A stretch of 7,025 nt of DNA, from NCBI GenBank assembly GCA_023415205.1, contig JAEZLR010000044.1, positions 1 through 7,025 of the forward strand. Direction: 5' to 3'. The notes below the pieces were generated by a model. That model was not told the origin of the DNA, did no database searches, and saw only the letters and a list, made by a program, of their open reading frames with translations. Of this stretch, positions 1 through 5,205 are shown in pieces. Every line of letters begins with the position of its first letter. The first letter of the stretch is position 1. Position numbers and translations under genes: made by a program. This DNA comes from Bacillota bacterium (lineage in GTDB: Bacteria > Bacillota > Clostridia > DSM-8532).

Positions 1-77
1 TTTAGCCAAATACAACGATAAGGGTTTAAATGGATGCTGACAAGTGCCTTTTATTTTGCTTCTGAGTTGCAATTTAT

Positions 78-113
78 CTATGCATTTTTATGCTGCATTT
101 CTATGTATTTTTA
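78..113 (+). repeat. 13-bp imperfect direct repeat pair
   Basis: CTATGCATTTTTA at 78-90 recurs as CTATGTATTTTTA at 101-113, with one difference and a 23-bp period. The rest of 1-130 is AT-rich. It holds only a 26-codon open frame (34-114) with no ribosome binding site, so I see no gene there. The stretch is either the tail of an upstream cassette or the decayed 5' arm of attC1. Confidence 0.4.
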
Positions 114-132
114 GTATGACATAAACACACAT

Positions 133-217
133 TTAATCTCACCGGGCGGCAAGCGCCGCTAAAGGGAAAGGCTCCGCTGGTCCGGTTCGATAACGTCGGG
201 TAAGCCTATCGTTAAAT
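133..217 (+). repeat. attC1: diverged or half attC-like site
   Basis: From TCTCACCGGGCGG (137-149) onward this matches the other sites through the GCGGC-AAGC-GCCGC hairpin and the CCGGTTCG element. The 3' arm then differs (GGGTAAGCCTATC instead of CGTGAAAACGAAAC), although the length to GTT is conserved. It ends in GTTAAAT (211-217), a perfect GTTRRRY box. The usual 5' half (TTTTCACGC and the GTCATTGCTGCC segment) is absent. AACGATA at 14-20 is complementary to TATCGTT at 207-213 and could be a distant partner, but that would make an unusually long site and may be chance. Confidence 0.6.
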
Positions 218-1099
218 GAAATACACCGGTAATGTGTACATTCAGGAAAGTGAAAGAAGGGTTAGGGCTAAGTATGGAGAGCATATCAAAAGGATGGGAT
301 TGGTCTAAAAGCAACGAAAAAACATGGTATAAACCTTGCGAGGAATCTTATTATCTAGTTAATCGGTGGCAGGAAAAAGGATATAAGTCATTTTTAGATT
401 TAGGTTGTGGTAGAGGTAGACACTCCATTCAATTTGCCAAGGCTGGTTTTACTGTGAGTTCATTTGATCTGTGTGAAGAAGTTGTTGTATCTTTAAAAGA
501 AATTTCTGAGAAAAAAAGCTTACATATTACAGCTCAAAAAGGTGATATGCTTTCTTTGCCGTATAAAGACAACTCTTTTGATTGTTTATTGGCCTATCAT
601 GTTATATCACATACAGATAGCAAAGGAATTGACATCATTCTTTCTGAAATTACGAGAGTTCTAAAGAATGATGGTGAGTTTTACATAACACTATGTTCAA
701 AAAATTCATGGAGTTATAAGGATGCTGGCTTTCCTAAGCATGATGAAAATACTGTTATAAAAGTAGAGGATGGTCCTGAAAATGGTATCCCTCACTTTTT
801 TGCCGATGATACAATATTAAAACCATTATTTAAAGAATTCAAACTTATCTCTGTACGTCACATTCAAGATCTTATTTTCGATGGTAAGGACCAGAATTCG
901 TGGCATTATTATATACTTGGAACGAAATAGGTAGTTTTTGTAGGTAAACAGGATGATCGGTGTACTTCATTTAACACAGTTTTCAAGCTTCGGGCGTGCT
1001 CATAGGTCATTGCTGCCACACCATCTCACCGGGCGGCAAGCGCCGCTAAAGGGAAGGGCTTCGCTGGTCCGGTTCGATTGGCATCGTGAAAACGAAACG
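212..1099 (+). mobile_element. cassette 1 (methyltransferase)
   Basis: Bounded by G|TT at attC1 and attC2. The left end (211-228) reads GTTAAATGAAATACACCG. The right end (958-975) is its inverted complement at 17 of 18 positions. The one exception is position 11, A at the left and C at the right. The pairing extends well past the 7-bp attC box. The leader before the gene is about 60 bp with no visible promoter, so expression probably depends on upstream transcription. Confidence 0.8.
274..930 (+). CDS. class I SAM-dependent methyltransferase
   Basis: A 218-residue protein with a Rossmann-type SAM-binding core. Motif I is LDLGCGRGRH at residues 41-50, followed by an acidic ribose-binding position in SSFDLC (about 65), a DMLSLPY strand (91-97), the motif II region NSFDCLLAYHV (100-110) and LKNDGEFYITL (130-140). 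A conserved-looking GWDWS segment near the N terminus and a C-terminal region ending in SWHYYILG resemble small-molecule methyltransferases of the UbiE/TehB-like superfamily, but the substrate cannot be read from the sequence. An ATG at 232 is also in frame. I prefer 274 because the purine-rich AAAGAAGG (253-260) precedes it and because homologous proteins, as I recall them, begin near MESISKGWDW. The spacing of about 13 nt is long, so the start is not certain. It is the only gene of its cassette and has no partner nearby. Confidence 0.88.
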   Translation: MESISKGWDWSKSNEKTWYKPCEESYYLVNRWQEKGYKSFLDLGCGRGRHSIQFAKAGFTVSSFDLCEEVVVSLKEISEKKSLHITAQKGDMLSLPYKDNSFDCLLAYHVISHTDSKGIDIILSEITRVLKNDGEFYITLCSKNSWSYKDAGFPKHDENTVIKVEDGPENGIPHFFADDTILKPLFKEFKLISVRHIQDLIFDGKDQNSWHYYILGTK

Positions 1100-1105
1100 T
1101 TATAC
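969..1105 (+). repeat. attC2 (end of cassette 1)
   Basis: R'' box ATTTAAC (969-975) matches RYYYAAC perfectly. It is followed by ACAG, the arm TTTTCAAGC, the CGGGCGTGC segment, the conserved centre with hairpin GCGGC-AAGC-GCCGC (1033-1046), CCGGTTCG, the arm CGTGAAAA, the spacer CGAAAC and the R' box GTTATAC (1099-1105). The 5' arm carries one substitution (CAAGC for CACGC), which weakens its pairing. Length is 137 bp. The GTT belongs to the junction with cassette 2. Confidence 0.82.
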
Positions 1106-1797
1106 GAAAGTTCAATTAATTAACTATACGGAAATAGGAAGCGAAGAGAGAAGATATGCTATTGAGATAGAACATAGTGGATTATGATACTTTTAATTTA
1201 AAAAGTTCATAAGCTAAAATCAAGAATATTGTTTAAGGATTTTGAAATTTGATATCTTAAAATCTGCTAATTTGGTTTTTATTAATCATGTTCTCTATTA
1301 GGGATAAACAAGTAAGGGTAGTTTAAGTCATGTTTAGTTTTCTATGTTTAACTGGTGAAGGTGGTAATATGATGCAAATCTTTACACATGCTATTATCAT
1401 AATCATAGGTTTTATTTTAGTATTGGCTGGTATATTTAATTGGACATTTATATTGAAGCTTAGCCCCAAATATGACGCATTTGATAATTTAGTATGGTTA
1501 GTAATATATCGAATACTAACTACTTTAACAGGAGTCCTTTTGATAATATGCGCTATTGCACCACTATGGGAAAGTGCTTAAAATCAAAGGTTAAAAATAA
1601 ACTTTGAGATATTAGAAAATGCGATTGGGTAATTATCTTTTGGAATACAAATAGCTAATTGAACCTTCGTATAACAATATTTTCACGCTTCGGCGTGCTC
1701 ACGGGTCATTGCTGCCACACCGTCTCACCGGGCGGCAAGCGCCGCTAATGAGATAGGCTCCGCTGGTCCGGTTCGTCGGCGTCGTGAAAACGAAACG
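1100..1797 (+). mobile_element. cassette 2 (Imm17-like membrane protein)
   Basis: The left end, GTTATACGAAAGTTCAATTA (1099-1118), pairs with the right end (1656-1675) at 19 of 20 positions. The only exception is position 11, A versus C. This is the longest terminal pairing of the eight. The gene is preceded by about 250 bp without a credible ORF. That leader has weak promoter-like strings (TTGAAA at 1242 with TGCTAA at 1265; TATGAT at 1183), none convincing enough to call. Confidence 0.82.
1372..1581 (+). CDS. small two-helix membrane protein, Imm17-like
   Basis: A 69-residue protein made almost entirely of two hydrophobic helices, at residues about 5-22 and 43-63, with a short polar link around SPKYDAF. 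The order helix, GIFNW.F, polar link, aromatic-arginine segment (VIYRIL), helix resembles the Imm17 family of small membrane immunity proteins. That is an impression from memory, not a search result. An upstream in-frame ATG at 1330 would add 14 residues. I prefer the ATG pair at 1369/1372 because GAAGGTGG (1357-1364) sits 7 nt before 1372. The upstream candidate has only AAGGG about 12 nt away. No toxin gene is adjacent, so an immunity role would be against a toxin from elsewhere. It could equally be an orphan membrane peptide. Confidence 0.6.
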   Translation: MQIFTHAIIIIIGFILVLAGIFNWTFILKLSPKYDAFDNLVWLVIYRILTTLTGVLLIICAIAPLWESA

Positions 1798-1803
1798 TTA
1801 TGT
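1669..1803 (+). repeat. attC3 (end of cassette 2)
   Basis: R'' is GTATAAC (1669-1675), the exact complement of the GTTATAC that opens cassette 2. Its 5' hairpin is CACGC-TTCG-GCGTG, one base shorter in the loop than in the other copies. The centre is conserved. The distal segment reads CTAATGAGATAGGCTCC where the other copies have CTAAAGAGAAGGGCTCC. R' is GTTATGT (1797-1803). Length is 135 bp. Confidence 0.85.
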
Positions 1804-2483
1804 GAAATCATTAACGGATTGTGCACATGAAATATTAACAAAGGGGCTACGAGAATGTATACAAAAAGTCCATTAGTTATAAATACAGTAATCACATTAA
1901 TAGGGTATATAATTGTTACAGCTATTATTTGTATTTCTATAGTTGCCCTATATGCTACATTATGGGTTTTTATTTATTATATTGCCCCTTTTTTCGTACT
2001 GTTGTATATATTGATAGGTAAACGATTAAATAATAAGAATTCAAAAAATGATATCTTGCGTCCTATTATTTTTCTTTGGTTTATTATACTCATTTCATGG
2101 GTTGTATGTTATATATCAGAGCCAAGAGTCAATATACTTCAAGGTACATATGATAGTAAAATGTTTATATATGCAATAGCTAATCCTTCTAGCATGATTG
2201 CATTAGTGGGATTATCAAGTTTAATTGATGAAGGAAGCAAAGTATTGTCAGATATCTTAGGAATTATATCAACGGCGATTCCGCCTTTATTTATTTGGTT
2301 AGGTGTATATGGTAAAAAATGTAAGTTAATAAATGAAAGCAGTAATGACTTCACATAACACAATTTTCACGCTTTGGGCGTGCTTATGGGTCATTGCTGC
2401 CACACCGCCTCACCGGGCGGCAAGCGCCGCTGAAGAGAAGGGCTTCGCTGGTCCGGTTCGGACGGCGTCGTGAAAACGGAACG
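1798..2483 (+). mobile_element. cassette 3 (membrane protein)
   Basis: The left end, GTTATGTGAAATCATTA (1797-1813), pairs with 2343-2359 at 16 of 17 positions. The exception is again position 11 (A versus C). The cassette is packed tightly: the gene starts 57 bp after the crossover point, and its stop codon lies inside the R'' box of attC4. Confidence 0.82.
1855..2358 (+). CDS. multi-pass membrane protein of unknown function
   Basis: A 167-residue hydrophobic protein that I do not recognise. Likely membrane segments are residues 7-31, 36-55, 69-88 and 132-152, and the 103-123 stretch could be a fifth. A basic, asparagine-rich loop (GKRLNNKNSKND, 55-66) lies between segments 2 and 3, probably cytoplasmic. 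AAGGGG (1841-1846) stands 8 nt before the ATG, which supports this start. The last codons (AAT GAC TTC ACA TAA) overlap the right terminal inverted repeat and the R'' box. The end of the protein is therefore constrained by the recombination site, or the reverse. The coding strand is very AT-rich. There is no catalytic motif. A membrane-located immunity or defence effector is possible but unsupported. Confidence 0.75.
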   Translation: MYTKSPLVINTVITLIGYIIVTAIICISIVALYATLWVFIYYIAPFFVLLYILIGKRLNNKNSKNDILRPIIFLWFIILISWVVCYISEPRVNILQGTYDSKMFIYAIANPSSMIALVGLSSLIDEGSKVLSDILGIISTAIPPLFIWLGVYGKKCKLINESSNDFT

Positions 2484-2489
2484 TTAGGC
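2353..2489 (+). repeat. attC4 (end of cassette 3)
   Basis: R'' is ACATAAC (2353-2359), complementary to the GTTATGT that opens cassette 3. The 5' hairpin is CACGC-TTTGG-GCGTG, the centre is conserved, and the 3' arm is CGTGAAAA. R' is GTTAGGC (2483-2489), a perfect GTTRRRY. Length is 137 bp. It overlaps the stop codon of the cassette 3 gene. Confidence 0.87.
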
Positions 2490-2503
2490 GAAAGAGCATG
2501 AAG

Positions 2504-2527
2504 AAACCCGCCGGAGGCGGGTTTTGT
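2504..2527. terminator. bidirectional Rho-independent terminator
   Basis: A perfect 9-bp stem, AAACCCGCC (2504-2512) with GGCGGGTTT (2516-2524), closes a GGA loop. On the plus strand it runs into TTTTGTTTT, and on the minus strand into TTTCTTC. It lies 2 bp past the stop of the minus-strand gene and would end its transcript. Read from the left, it would stop array read-through from entering the antisense gene. Confidence 0.85.
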
Positions 2528-2528
2528 T

Positions 2529-2933
2529 TTAAGCGATTTCTTTATTCAAATCTATAACTAGCATATTTTTATTATCTTTTTCAACTACAACGGCGTATCT
2601 TTTGTTAGCATTAACACCGCTTTCACCGAACAATTCTTTGATTAGGCTTTTTGAATTTATGTTTATACCTGGAACCAATTCATTGTTCACTTTTCGCCGC
2701 GCTACTTTTAATGAGGTTTTTGATCTTTCCTTTAAAAATCTTATGCCGATTTTTTCGATTTTTTTTGCGACCTTTCCTTTTAAAATCTCGACCCAGTCAT
2801 AACCATTGGTGTCAATTAAATCACAAGCGTCAGCATTTAATGCGATACGGCCATGTCCTATGCTTGCACATGGTTCGCCTATTTTTCTTCCGCCCTTTGC
2901 AACGCTTATCGGTTCCCAAATAACATCGTTCAT
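2529..2933 (-). CDS. hypothetical protein, antisense cassette gene
   Basis: A 134-residue soluble protein that I do not recognise. The N-terminal part, MNDVIWEPISVAKGGRKIGE, is followed by ASIGHGRIALNADACDLID (about 24-42). The middle is basic and lysine/arginine-rich (about 55-83, KGKVAKKIEKIGIRFLKER). The end, YAVVVEKDNKNMLVIDL, reads like a closing beta-hairpin. I see no transmembrane segment and no catalytic signature. A compact regulatory or nucleic-acid-binding fold is conceivable from the basic centre, but this is a guess. The ATG at 2933 is chosen because GGAGG lies 8 nt upstream. A TTG further upstream at 2948 overlaps that ribosome binding site and is not a credible start. Perfect -35 and -10 boxes lie 40-67 bp upstream and a terminator follows immediately. 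Confidence 0.8.
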   Translation of the reverse strand: MNDVIWEPISVAKGGRKIGEPCASIGHGRIALNADACDLIDTNGYDWVEILKGKVAKKIEKIGIRFLKERSKTSLKVARRKVNNELVPGININSKSLIKELFGESGVNANKRYAVVVEKDNKNMLVIDLNKEIA

Positions 2934-2972
2934 CTCAAAAACCTCCAATACATATATTTTCCACTAAATTCA

Positions 2973-3000
2973 ATTATAGTATATATTTCTTATATGTCAA
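2973..3000 (-). promoter_or_regulatory. sigma-A promoter of the antisense gene
   Basis: Read on the minus strand, TTGACA (3000-2995), 16 bp, then TATAAT (2978-2973): both boxes are perfect consensus. The transcript would start near 2966 and give a leader of about 33 nt containing GGAGG. It is by far the best promoter in the window and makes cassette 4 independent of array read-through. Confidence 0.85.
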
Positions 3001-3054
3001 TATTAAGTTGTATATTATTTTATTAGTTTAATTAGTTTTAAGGTTTTATCGTTT

Positions 3055-3068
3055 ACAAGTTTACTTGT
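3055..3068. promoter_or_regulatory. short inverted repeat, possible operator
   Basis: ACAAGT-TT-ACTTGT is a perfect 6-bp dyad in the AT-rich region about 55 bp upstream of the -35 box of the antisense gene. It could bind a dimeric regulator, but its distance from the promoter and its short length make this weak. The surrounding 3001-3163 otherwise holds no feature I can support. Confidence 0.25.
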
Positions 3069-3174
3069 TTACACGGAGAAAAGGTTTAATTATGATAATA
3101 AATATGGTAAAATATACACATGAGACACATAATGGAAAGAATTCGGGTGGCTTATTGGTTACACACGCTCCATC

Positions 3175-3310
3175 GCCTAACACGGTTTTCACGCTACAGG
3201 CGTGCACAGGGGTCACGTCTGCCACACCGTCTCACCGGGCGGCAAGCGCCGCTAAAGAGAAATGCTCCGATGGTCCGGTTCGTCGGCGTCGTGAAAACGA
3301 AACGTTAGCT
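3175..3310 (+). repeat. attC5 (end of cassette 4)
   Basis: R'' GCCTAAC (3175-3181) is perfect RYYYAAC and complementary to the GTTAGGC that opens cassette 4. The 5' hairpin is CACGC-TACAG-GCGTG: the loop has changed and the stem is kept. GTCACGTCTGCC replaces the usual GTCATTGCTGCC. The centre and 3' arm are conserved except for a few substitutions (ATGCTCCGATGG). R' is GTTAGCT (3304-3310). Length is 136 bp. Confidence 0.85.
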
Positions 3311-3319
3311 GCAATTATT

Positions 3320-3402
3320 GGAGGTTACCCATTATAAGATTTATATCCACGCTGATCTTTATTATTGTATTATTAACTGGTTGCCAAAAGGAGGAAATAA
3401 AG
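3320..3402 (+). other. possible lipoprotein signal extension with ATT start
   Basis: In frame with the downstream gene and uninterrupted, codons from 3331 read IIRFISTLIFIIVLLTGC, then QKEEIK. This is a short n-region with one arginine, a hydrophobic core and a lipobox LTGC (Cys at codon 3382-3384). GGAGG (3320-3324) lies 6 nt before the ATT at 3331. There is no in-frame ATG, GTG or TTG at that spot. Either ATT serves as a rare start codon, or an original ATG has mutated and only the downstream start still works. The combination of ribosome binding site, hydrophobic core and lipobox is hard to attribute to chance. Confidence 0.55.
3388..3394 (+). promoter_or_regulatory. internal ribosome binding site AAGGAGG
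   Basis: A perfect AAGGAGG sits 8 nt before the ATG at 3403, inside the codons for Lys-Glu-Glu just after the putative lipobox cysteine. It supports cytoplasmic synthesis from 3403 whether or not the upstream lipoprotein form is made. Confidence 0.75.
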
Positions 3403-3948
3403 ATGGATAGTGAAATACAGAAATCAATAGATGAGTTTATGAGTCGAACAAAATATACAGAATTTACAGCAGAAGTGCTTAATGGAATACCTGATAATAA
3501 AATCGAACAAGCAATAATTGATTATATTTTTGAGCAAGTTATTGGTGATGATTGGGAAAAAGAATATGATAAAGTAAAATCATTATCATTAGGGTTTCAA
3601 TATGTTTTTGCAACATGGACTTTGGAGGGTGAAGTCAATAATGGAGGATTCAATCAATACTTTTATAATTCAACGGGCCAGTTTGCTGAAGAAGCTTATA
3701 ATGGTTATTTAGCCTTTGGATCTAAAGAGATGGCAGAAATCGTAAATGGTGCGGTTGAATGCCTATTCGATGAAATCGAATTATTTAAGAAAACAAAAGC
3801 TGCAGGCACATTGGAATCCTTTATGGAATCATATGAAGAATCGGATCTAGATATTTGGGATGATAAATTTTATGATTGTTCTGATGATTTAAGTAAATTA
3901 AGACTTAAATATATAAGAGAAAATATAAAAGAGTTTGTAACGAATTAG
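3403..3948 (+). CDS. DUF4375/DMP19-like acidic protein
   Basis: A 181-residue, strongly acidic protein. The segment EVNNGGFNQYFYNSTG (residues 77-92), preceded by the helix LGFQYVFATWTLEG, is the hallmark I associate with the DUF4375 (DMP19) family. Members are found among immunity proteins and the namesake is a DNA-mimic protein. The C-terminal half, with many Asp and Glu in YEESDLDIWDDKFYDCSDDL (144-163), fits. The function here is inferred only. The ATG at 3403 has an ideal AAGGAGG 8 nt upstream. An in-frame upstream extension would add 24 residues with a lipoprotein signal but lacks a standard start codon. If used, it would export the protein and lipidate it at the membrane surface. The stop is at 3946-3948, directly against the right terminal inverted repeat. 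Confidence 0.85.
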   Translation: MDSEIQKSIDEFMSRTKYTEFTAEVLNGIPDNKIEQAIIDYIFEQVIGDDWEKEYDKVKSLSLGFQYVFATWTLEGEVNNGGFNQYFYNSTGQFAEEAYNGYLAFGSKEMAEIVNGAVECLFDEIELFKKTKAAGTLESFMESYEESDLDIWDDKFYDCSDDLSKLRLKYIRENIKEFVTN

Positions 3949-3960
3949 CCAATAAACTGC

Positions 3961-4124
3961 AGCTAACAATGCTTTTACGTTGCAGGGCACAGCACGAAGT
4001 ATGAATAAATAGAAGGTTCATGAGGTCATTGCTGCCCACACCGTCTCACCGGGCGGCAAGCGCCGCTAAAGAGAAGGGCTTTGGTGGTCCGGTTCGTCGG
4101 CGTCGTAAAACCGGAACGTTCTCT
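3961..4124 (+). repeat. attC6 (end of cassette 5), enlarged variant
   Basis: R'' is AGCTAAC (3961-3967), complementary to the GTTAGCT that opens cassette 5. The 5' half is rewritten: the CACGC hairpin is gone and about 27 extra bases precede GGTCATTGCTGCCCACACC. The arms are still paired, but in altered form: TTTTACG (3973-3979) with CGTAAAA (about 4104-4110), against TTTTCACG with CGTGAAAA elsewhere. A base lost on one side is matched by a base lost on the other. R' is GTTCTCT (4118-4124). Length is 164 bp. Confidence 0.82.
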
Positions 4125-4143
4125 GAAATGGAGGGCAAAAGAC

Positions 4144-4161
4144 CGCGCCGTCCATGGCGCG
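4144..4161 (+). repeat. left GTCCAT-loop hairpin of cassette 6
   Basis: CGCGCC-GTCCAT-GGCGCG forms a 6-bp GC stem with a 6-nt loop, 7 bp inside the left terminal repeat. It shares a 14-bp core, CGCCGTCCATGGCG, with the hairpin at 5027-5044. There is no T-tract, so it is not a terminator. Confidence 0.7.
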
Positions 4162-4225
4162 AAATGCTTGGGTTTCATCTCTGTTAGAAAGTGTTAGTTA
4201 ATAATTTATATAATGGGGTAAGGAA

Positions 4226-5020
4226 ATGGATTTGCGTTTGACATTCAACGAGGATGCACCAAACTATGATAAATTTCGTCCATCTTATACGGACGAGATG
4301 TATAAGGATGTAATAGGGTTTTCTAGCCTAAATGGTAGTAAAAGGGCACTCGAAATAGGAATTGGCACGGGTCAGGCGACATTGCCATTTTTGAAAACCG
4401 GTTGCAAAGTTACCGCAATTGAATTAGGTGATAAATTGGCGCAGTTTTCAAGAGAAAAGTTTGCGGAATTTACAAATTTCGAAGTAATTAATCAAGATTT
4501 TGAGAGCGTTCAGCTTGGAGAAAATGCTTATGACTTAGTATATTCTGCATCAGCTTTCCATTGGATACCACATGAAATAGGGCTTCCGAAAGTTTATAAA
4601 CTTTTGAAAAGCGGAGGTGTGTTTGCGTGGATTTCAATACAACCTGCTCCTGCACAAGAACATATTCATGTTCATGAAGAGATTCAAAAAGTCTATAGCA
4701 GACATAGTCAATTTTTTGGAAATGAGCCCGTACCTAGTCCACAAACTAGACGGCAACAAGCCGAGAAGAAACGCTTGGATAGATTCAATGTATTAATACA
4801 ATACGGTTTTGTTGGTGTTAATACTAAGTTTTACTACGGAACGAGAACATTTAGTGCAAAAGATTATGCTACACTAATCAGCACATATTCAGACCACAAG
4901 GCAATGCCTGATAATATCCGAATTCCTTTCCTGGAAGAAATCGCTAACATAATTGACTACTGTGGCGGAAAATTTACTCTTTCAGATACCATAATTTTAG
5001 GTATGGGAAGAAAACCGTAA
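4226..5020 (+). CDS. class I SAM-dependent methyltransferase
   Basis: A 264-residue protein beginning with FNEDAPNYDKFRPSYTDEM (7-25), the usual opening of a widespread group of methyltransferases. SAM motif I is ALEIGIGTGQAT (41-52), the acidic ribose-binding residue is in TAIELGD (63-69), there is an NQDFESV strand (89-95), and motif II is YDLVYSASAFHWI (102-114), where the SAFHW pattern is typical of this group. LLKSGGVFAWI (126-136) is the post-motif strand. The C-terminal part (about 160-264), with YGTRTFSAKDYATLISTYSDH, probably builds the substrate pocket. The substrate is unknown. It is unrelated in detail to the cassette 1 enzyme. GGGG (4215-4218) lies 7 nt before the ATG. TATAAT at 4209-4214 has no -35 partner and is too close to serve. 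The stop TAA shares its last base with an ATG at 5020, discussed under rejected items. Confidence 0.9.
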   Translation: MDLRLTFNEDAPNYDKFRPSYTDEMYKDVIGFSSLNGSKRALEIGIGTGQATLPFLKTGCKVTAIELGDKLAQFSREKFAEFTNFEVINQDFESVQLGENAYDLVYSASAFHWIPHEIGLPKVYKLLKSGGVFAWISIQPAPAQEHIHVHEEIQKVYSRHSQFFGNEPVPSPQTRRQQAEKKRLDRFNVLIQYGFVGVNTKFYYGTRTFSAKDYATLISTYSDHKAMPDNIRIPFLEEIANIIDYCGGKFTLSDTIILGMGRKP

Positions 5021-5026
5021 TGGGAC

Positions 5027-5044
5027 GCCGCCGTCCATGGCGGC
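5027..5044 (+). repeat. right GTCCAT-loop hairpin of cassette 6
   Basis: GCCGCC-GTCCAT-GGCGGC starts 6 bp after the stop codon of the methyltransferase. The loop and inner stem are identical to the hairpin at 4144-4161, while the outer stem pairs have changed on both sides so pairing is kept. There is no T-tract. Confidence 0.7.
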
Positions 5045-5069
5045 TAGGCTTTGTGGGGCCCTCCACTTC

Positions 5070-5205
5070 AGAGAACAAAATTTTCACGCTTCGGGCGTGC
5101 TCACAGGTCATTGCTGCCACACCATCTCACCGGGCGGCAAGCGCCGCTAAAGGGAAAGGCTCCGCTGGTCCGGTTCGTTGGCGTCGTGAAAACGAAACGT
5201 TATAT
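5070..5205 (+). repeat. attC7 (end of cassette 6)
   Basis: R'' is AGAGAAC (5070-5076), exactly complementary to the non-consensus GTTCTCT that opens cassette 6. It is followed by AAAA, TTTTCACGC-TTCGG-GCGTG, the standard centre, CGTGAAAA, the spacer CGAAAC and R' GTTATAT (5199-5205). Length is 136 bp. Confidence 0.85.

Larger units (their letters stand above)
2484..3304 (+). mobile_element. cassette 4 (antisense gene with own promoter)
   Basis: The left end, GTTAGGCGAAAGAGCATG (2483-2500), pairs with 3164-3181 at 15 of 18 positions. Position 11 is again A versus C, with further mismatches at 10 and 16. The gene inside points against the array and is framed by a terminator at its 3' side and a consensus promoter at its 5' side, so the cassette is self-sufficient for expression. 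Behind the promoter, 3001-3163 is AT-rich with no convincing gene. Confidence 0.8.
3305..4118 (+). mobile_element. cassette 5 (DUF4375-like protein)
   Basis: The left end, GTTAGCTGCAATTATTGG (3304-3321), pairs with 3949-3967 except for position 11 (A versus C) and one extra base on the right side. The first 10 bp are perfect, beyond the usual 7-bp box. The leader holds a GGAGG and an apparent lipoprotein signal that lacks an ATG. Confidence 0.8.
4119..5199 (+). mobile_element. cassette 6 (methyltransferase)
   Basis: The left end, GTTCTCTGAAATGGAGGGC (4118-4136), pairs with 5058-5076 at 18 of 19 positions. The exception is position 11 (A versus C). The box is GTTC rather than GTTA, so both ends have departed from consensus together. 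Inside the terminal repeats, both ends carry a hairpin with the same loop, GTCCAT. Confidence 0.83.

Noticed and set aside
34..114. 26-codon hydrophobic open frame near the left edge.
   Set aside because: There is no ribosome binding site, it is very short and AT-rich, and it lies over a direct repeat. It could be chance.
1242..1270. TTGAAA-17-TGCTAA as a promoter for cassette 2.
   Set aside because: The -10 box matches poorly and AT-rich DNA yields such pairs by chance. It is mentioned in the cassette entry only.
2139..2363. Minus-strand open frame opposite the cassette 3 gene.
   Set aside because: It is the shadow of a membrane protein gene with a good ribosome binding site on the plus strand. 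It has no start signal of its own.
2602..2923. Plus-strand open frames opposite the antisense gene of cassette 4.
   Set aside because: The minus-strand gene has a perfect promoter, ribosome binding site and terminator. The plus-strand frames have none of these.
3092..3337. Open frame starting at ATG 3092 after AAAAGG, running through attC5.
   Set aside because: Most of it encodes the attC repeat, and the unique part is about 30 residues without recognisable character. It crosses the cassette junction. It may be a remnant of a lost gene, but I cannot support it.
4209..4214. TATAAT before the cassette 6 methyltransferase as a promoter.
   Set aside because: It has no -35 box at 16-18 bp and would start transcription only about 5 nt before the ATG, removing the ribosome binding site.
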